Of a stretch of DNA of 36,753 bases, positions 32,970-36,753 are shown piece by piece. Position numbers and translations under genes: made by a program. The notes under the pieces were generated by a model. That model searched no databases. It was not told the DNA's origin and saw only the letters and a program-made list of their open reading frames with translations. Source of the DNA: Nitrospirota bacterium (GTDB taxonomy: Bacteria > Nitrospirota > Thermodesulfovibrionia > Thermodesulfovibrionales > SM23-35). Every line of letters starts with the position of its first letter. Position 1 is the stretch's first letter. The stretch is taken from positions 69,252-106,004 of the forward strand of contig JACAFF010000017.1 in assembly GCA_013388455.1 (NCBI GenBank), in the 5' to 3' direction.

Positions 32970-34622
32970 TTATATCAAAACATCTTCCTTTAACAAATCA
33001 AACTGCGCTGTAATCTTGTTTTCAATAACACATTGAAGCATTTCGAGTTCATCAGCCTCGAACCATGTAATATTACAAATCTTACAGTGATCAATTTCGA
33101 TCAGATATGCAAGGCTGTAAAAAGTCCTTAACATAGGGTTCTTACATTTCGGGCATAAAGTTAAAGCTCTCGCAATCACATCTTTTCCTTTCAATTTCTT
33201 TATGGTAAATTTCTTTTGGTTATCTGCTATTATAGCTCTTGCCAGTAATTTTATCCTCTCAGCGCATTCTTTTTCTTTTCTAACTATTATTCTTGGAATC
33301 CTGGTATCTTCGACCAGGGTTCCTCTACAGAATATACACTGATATACTTTAGTCCTTTCATAAGGTATCTCAATAAGTGGTTGTCTGCATAAAGGACACT
33401 GGAATGCTGAGGGCTCTCGTTTACTCTTATTAATCTGGTTTTTGAACATTAAACCAAATAAAGGATTTTCTGAAGCTCTTTCAACCCCTGTCTCTTTGTC
33501 AGACTTAATCCACGTCATAGGTAAGAGCCACGACAAAGTAAAAAGTTCTTCGGCTGTATATGGCCCTTGCCATTGATTTTTTTGATCAAGAGCATAATAT
33601 TGTTTATACATACCTGTTGAAAATACTGGAGTTTTTGACTCTGAATTGAGTCTTCTATCCATATCAGCCATGCTTACATGCACCATATTTAACAAAATCT
33701 CTATTCTCTTTTTTATAGGTGGATGTGTTGACATTAGGTTTGACCAGAATCCCTCGTATTCATCCAGTTCATTTTTCTGAGGGTTTATTATACAAAGCAT
33801 TTCGAGCCCACTTCCTATCAGCCCTGCTCCCCTCCAGTTACGTCCGATTAGATGTAAAGCCTCCGCCATAGCCAATGGGTTACGCGTCATCCGAACCGAG
33901 GCTGCATCTGCCCTGTACTCACGTTCTCTGGATATAAGCATACTCAGAATCTGACTAAACTTTACCAGTATCCAGAAAAAAAGAAACGCAGGGTGCAATC
34001 CACGTTTATCTTCTTCTCCTAAGTCCTGAAGTTTATCAAGCATAGCAGCATACATTCCAAAAAGACTGGTTGCAACAGTAGTTTCCATACAATCACCAGA
34101 GAGTATATGATATGCTTCATGTGCCACTACTGCTTCTGTCTGTGACCTTGTTAACCTTGAGAGCAAACCCTCGGTTATTGCAATAGCTGCGTTCCCTTTC
34201 AAATCTGCTACTGCAATTGCATTCATAGAAAGTGTTGGAATAACCATACAATGAATTTTTTTTTCATAACCAGTCACAACATGTATTTCATCTACAATGT
34301 TTTTAAGACGCCTGTGTATTCCATCTTCAGGATCAGGAGGGATTGCTTCGAGATTATTCATTACTGTCTGCACAGCATCTGCTGCAGAAAACCAGAAATG
34401 GATCGCAGCTATAATTAACGAAAAACCAAATATCCCCAGAAGATAAAAAGGATTGACGAATAAAAAGATGGAACCAGTTTTCATAAAATAAACCGGGAAA
34501 AGGAGGAAAATTCCCTGGATTAATGCTGTTGTTGCAAGGAAATACATAATTAAGAGAATAAGAAAGAAGATCCCTATTCTCCATGTCTTCTGTTTTTCTA
34601 TATCAATATAGGTTAACGGCAT
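32970..34622 (-). CDS. HtpX-like M48 membrane metalloprotease with GYF-like and zinc-ribbon C-terminal domains
   Basis: The 550-residue protein has two hydrophobic segments (about residues 15-45 and 50-80), then the protease domain with AHEAYHILSGD (HEAYH at 168-172) and third ligand in SREREYRADAASV. LMSTHPPIKKRIEIL follows. After residue 340 a GYF_2-like segment appears (YYALDQKNQWQGPYTAEEL), then cysteine pairs CPLCRQPL, CIFCRGTL, CPKCKNPM and CKICNITWFEADELE, the last being like zf-TFIIB. The plan suggests a membrane quality-control protease with a cytoplasmic zinc-ribbon sensor (inference). It is 7 bases downstream of lemA, a pairing seen in other bacteria. Confidence 0.85.
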   Translation of the reverse strand: MPLTYIDIEKQKTWRIGIFFLILLIMYFLATTALIQGIFLLFPVYFMKTGSIFLFVNPFYLLGIFGFSLIIAAIHFWFSAADAVQTVMNNLEAIPPDPEDGIHRRLKNIVDEIHVVTGYEKKIHCMVIPTLSMNAIAVADLKGNAAIAITEGLLSRLTRSQTEAVVAHEAYHILSGDCMETTVATSLFGMYAAMLDKLQDLGEEDKRGLHPAFLFFWILVKFSQILSMLISREREYRADAASVRMTRNPLAMAEALHLIGRNWRGAGLIGSGLEMLCIINPQKNELDEYEGFWSNLMSTHPPIKKRIEILLNMVHVSMADMDRRLNSESKTPVFSTGMYKQYYALDQKNQWQGPYTAEELFTLSWLLPMTWIKSDKETGVERASENPLFGLMFKNQINKSKREPSAFQCPLCRQPLIEIPYERTKVYQCIFCRGTLVEDTRIPRIIVRKEKECAERIKLLARAIIADNQKKFTIKKLKGKDVIARALTLCPKCKNPMLRTFYSLAYLIEIDHCKICNITWFEADELEMLQCVIENKITAQFDLLKEDVLI

Positions 34623-34629
34623 AATTTAT

Positions 34630-35181
34630 TCATCTGGGAATAAATGAAGGCAGAATTTTATCCGCTTCTCCTGCATTGAAATATTCTGCCTTGCTAAAAT
34701 GAAAAAGCGAGGCAATAATATTATTCGGAAATATTTCAATTTTTGTAGCAAAGTTTGCAACAAGGTCATTATAGAGTTGTCTTGAGAAAGCAATTTTATT
34801 CTCTGTAGAGGTTAACTCTTCCTGCAACTCCATGACATTTTCATTGCTCTTCAGCACAGGATAGTTCTCTATTACAGCAAAAAGATGGCTTAAAGCCTGT
34901 GTAAGGATATTTTCAGCAATGGCTTTTTCATGGATCTTGACAGCCAATACTGCTTTTGTTCTCGCAGCAGTAACTTTTTCAAGCACATCTCGTTCAAACT
35001 CCATATAACCTTTAACAACAGTTATAAGATTCGGAATAAGGTCATGCCTGCGCTTCAACTGCACATCAACCTGTTTCCAGGCATTTTTTACTTCGTTTTT
35101 AAGTGCAATAAGCGTGTTATAAATATAAATTGTCCAGATTAAAAGTAAACCAATAATGATACTTAGAATCCAGATTACCAT
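34630..35181 (-). CDS. lemA: LemA family membrane protein
   Basis: The 183-residue protein has one N-terminal membrane helix (about residues 2-22). Then comes the LemA core YNTLIALKNEVKNAWKQVDVQLKRRHDLIPNLITVVKGYMEFERDVLEKVTAAR, with the conserved N-P region near SENVMELQEELTSTENKIAFSRQLYNDLVANF. LemA forms long helical hairpins anchored in the membrane; its role is not well known, but it is often encoded with an M48 protease, as here. It ends with FPNNIIASLFHFSKAEYF, the usual LemA tail. Confidence 0.95.
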   Translation of the reverse strand: MVIWILSIIIGLLLIWTIYIYNTLIALKNEVKNAWKQVDVQLKRRHDLIPNLITVVKGYMEFERDVLEKVTAARTKAVLAVKIHEKAIAENILTQALSHLFAVIENYPVLKSNENVMELQEELTSTENKIAFSRQLYNDLVANFATKIEIFPNNIIASLFHFSKAEYFNAGEADKILPSFIPR

Positions 35182-35279
35182 AACTGCTCCTTTTGTTTTC
35201 TTGAAGTTTATTATATCCTAAACTTAATGATAATGACTGTTTGTTATATAATTCATTTACAATTCAAAAGGAGATTTAA

Positions 35280-35921
35280 ATGGAAGATTTAAAGCATTCA
35301 GAAACATGGAGAGTTTTTAAAATTCAATCAGAACTCGTGGAAGGGTTTGAGACTCTTAGTGACATTAAATCAGCCGTTGCAATTTTCGGTAGTTCACGGA
35401 TGAAATCCGGCTCTTTTTATTACAAAAAAGCTGTTGAACTCGGGAAGAAACTTTCAGACACAGGGTTTGCTGTAATAACTGGAGGAGGGCCGGGGATTAT
35501 GGAAGGAGCAAATAAAGGAGCAAAACAGGGGAAAAGTAAATCTATCGGACTAAATGTAGAAATCCCGTTAGAGCAACATCCAAATAAATACCAGGATTTG
35601 ACTTTGACATTCCGCTATTTCTTTATAAGAAAACTCATGTTTGTCAAATATTCTCAGGCTTTTATTATTTTCCCGGGTGGTTTTGGAACCATGGATGAAC
35701 TGTTCGAAGCACTCACACTTAAACAAACAAAAAGGATTGGTGAATTTCCTATCATCCTTTTTGGTAAAAAATACTGGAAAGGCCTTATCGATTGGATAAA
35801 GTCTACCCTTATCAAGAATGATGCTATTTTAGCTCAGGACCTCAATTTAATTTCGATTGTAGACGATGTTGACGAAGTATGTGAAATCCTGGAGAAATAC
35901 AGGATTACACCTTTGAAATGA
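35280..35921 (+). CDS. LOG family protein (Rossmann fold, TIGR00730 type)
   Basis: The 213-residue protein has AIFGSSRMKSGSFYYKKA, VITGGGPGIMEGANKGA, RKLMFVKYSQAFIIFPGGFGTMDELFEAL and IILFGKKYWKGLIDW. These are the PGG-x-GT-x-x-E and GGG-x-x-G motifs of LOG proteins, which release adenine from nucleoside 5'-monophosphates (cytokinin-activation type phosphoribohydrolase in known members). The bacterial role is uncertain. AAAAGGAG stands six bases before ATG 35280. Its stop directly abuts the nuclease stop on the other strand. Confidence 0.93.
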   Translation: MEDLKHSETWRVFKIQSELVEGFETLSDIKSAVAIFGSSRMKSGSFYYKKAVELGKKLSDTGFAVITGGGPGIMEGANKGAKQGKSKSIGLNVEIPLEQHPNKYQDLTLTFRYFFIRKLMFVKYSQAFIIFPGGFGTMDELFEALTLKQTKRIGEFPIILFGKKYWKGLIDWIKSTLIKNDAILAQDLNLISIVDDVDEVCEILEKYRITPLK

Positions 35922-36476
35922 TTAAAATCTTGGATGTTCTTTCCGGTAATTTTGTGGTAGTTCCTTGAGCCCCTCTGTACTCCATATACCAATTTCTTTT
36001 TCCCTTGCTTCTTTCTGTGCAACTCTGAACTCCTCGACGTATTTTACATTTGGTGGAAATGTATAAAGCACTGCATAACCACTCTTCAACATCAAAAGAT
36101 TCACATTTTTGTTATCCTTCGTCCAGATGTAAGCAAGAAGACGATTATACTGATCTCTCTTTTCTATGTCGTATTCCAGTCTTATCTCCCAATCTGATGA
36201 ATCCAACAGGTTCTCCAGATATCTCTTTGCATTTTCTCCCCATGGTTCTTGCCCCATCTCAGGGGCATCAATGCCTATAAGTCTAATCTTTTCCTGTTTC
36301 CTGTCAACTTTAACACTCACAGTATCACCATCATAAACTTTTATAACTGAAACGTAAGGTTCTTCCGATTTGCTTTTAAGAGGATACTTTTCATTTATAA
36401 GATAGAGCACAGCAACCAGAATAAAAAATATCAGAGCAACAAGATTTAAGCCTTTTCGTTTCTTCTTTACCTTCAT
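35922..36476 (-). CDS. Membrane-anchored thermonuclease (SNase-like)
   Basis: The 184-residue protein has one N-terminal helix (about residues 10-28) and then the staphylococcal-nuclease fold: VIKVYDGDTVSVKV, IRLIGIDAPEMGQEPWGENAKRYL, RDQYNRLLAYIWT, and GYAVLYTFPPNVKYVEEFRVAQKEAREKEIGIWS. The Asp and Arg residues of the active site (YDGDT, IRLIGIDAPE, RDQYNR) are present. It probably cuts nucleic acid outside the cytoplasm. It converges with the LOG gene without a gap. Confidence 0.92.
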   Translation of the reverse strand: MKVKKKRKGLNLVALIFFILVAVLYLINEKYPLKSKSEEPYVSVIKVYDGDTVSVKVDRKQEKIRLIGIDAPEMGQEPWGENAKRYLENLLDSSDWEIRLEYDIEKRDQYNRLLAYIWTKDNKNVNLLMLKSGYAVLYTFPPNVKYVEEFRVAQKEAREKEIGIWSTEGLKELPQNYRKEHPRF

Positions 36477-36628
36477 GTTATATTATACTTTTTAATCCAT
36501 TTTCTTTTTTATGATGGTAAGAAGTTTATATAGAATTAAGGTAATGGCCTAAAATACCTGTAAAAAGAGAAGGCTTCGGATATCCTTAATAAATCGTGAC
36601 ATTTAGAAAGGAGATTCAACTGAAGCCT

Positions 36629-36718
36629 ATGAAAAAGAGAGACTTATCAAGAATTTTGTGTCTCCTTGTAGAATTTGATATTAAAAAGTTGCAAAAGGTC
36701 ATATGCCTTTGCCCTTAG
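36629..36718 (+). CDS. Possible 29-residue peptide at the window end
   Basis: ATG 36629 opens a 29-codon frame (MKKRDLSRILCLLVEFD...) ending in TAG. AAAGGAG lies 15 bases upstream, too far for a firm start. It has no recognised family. The stretch 36477-36753 otherwise shows no gene. Confidence 0.2.
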   Translation: MKKRDLSRILCLLVEFDIKKLQKVICLCP

Positions 36719-36753
36719 TATAGGAACCGGATTTTTCCACTTTCCCTGTTTCA

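Noticed and set aside
36477-36753. Riboswitch or small RNA at the window end
   Set aside because: No known aptamer core or strong hairpin with T-tract could be recognised.

Overview
This is a 36.8 kb AT-rich stretch of bacterial chromosome with almost no gaps between genes. It looks like an anaerobic or facultative, Gram-negative (diderm) bacterium. LolA, an OmpA-type protein, two predicted lipoproteins and a BepA-like protease imply an outer membrane. An Rnf locus, a PPi-type phosphofructokinase, a radical-SAM heme gene, an octaheme cytochrome c and RNase J fit an anaerobic lineage such as Nitrospirota (Thermodesulfovibrio-like) or a deltaproteobacterial relative. That placement is inference from gene content only. 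No rRNA, tRNA or CRISPR array was seen.

Layout. 1-3552 (+): the 3' end of hflX, then a tightly packed heme cluster (AhbD/NirJ-like radical SAM protein, hemE, hemH). 3660-7379 (+): an Rnf locus in which rnfC is gutted and rnfD is reduced to its last 22 codons or so, while rnfG, rnfE, rnfA and rnfB are intact. 7466-10695 (+): a GAF sensor kinase, a Nudix hydrolase and lgt. 10692-12174 (-): tsaD and a small LRV-repeat protein. 12417-15065: a BepA-like protease (+), lolA and an SRPBCC protein (-). 15126-15958: a transposase remnant and a REP-type Y1 transposase between perfect 23-bp inverted repeats. 15940-18903: lipoate ligase/octanoyltransferase and a class IV aminotransferase (+), PPi-type phosphofructokinase (-). 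19086-24454 (+): an acetate module made of an actP (acetate permease) remnant, acs, and a Pat-type acyl-CoA synthetase/GNAT acetyltransferase. 24539-29314: a doubtful small ORF (+), then the operon rnj-uppP-ftsK (-). 29589-31655 (+): a secreted Trp/His repeat protein, an OmpA-domain protein and a small lipoprotein, with mobile palindromic repeats between them. 31692-36476: an HAO-like octaheme cytochrome, an M48 protease with zinc ribbons and lemA (-), a LOG-family protein (+) and a thermonuclease (-).

How the genes work together. HemE and HemH make tetrapyrrole next to a radical SAM enzyme of the kind that converts Fe-coproporphyrin to heme; the octaheme cytochrome would be a consumer of heme. 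Acs activates acetate and is next to the type of acetyltransferase known to switch Acs off, but the acetate permease in front of them is dead. Rnf would link ferredoxin oxidation to ion pumping, but here the NADH module (RnfC) and RnfD are lost, so the complex cannot be conventional.

The most notable signals are (1) two operons that each contain a gene decayed by clean internal deletions (rnfC/rnfD and actP) among otherwise intact neighbours, and (2) two repeat elements that appear to donate coding signals to host genes: the transposon end at 15936-15958 supplies the start codon of the lipoate ligase, and a palindromic element at 31035-31181 supplies the last codons and stop of the OmpA-domain gene. 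I did not find a clearly new defence or biosynthetic system.
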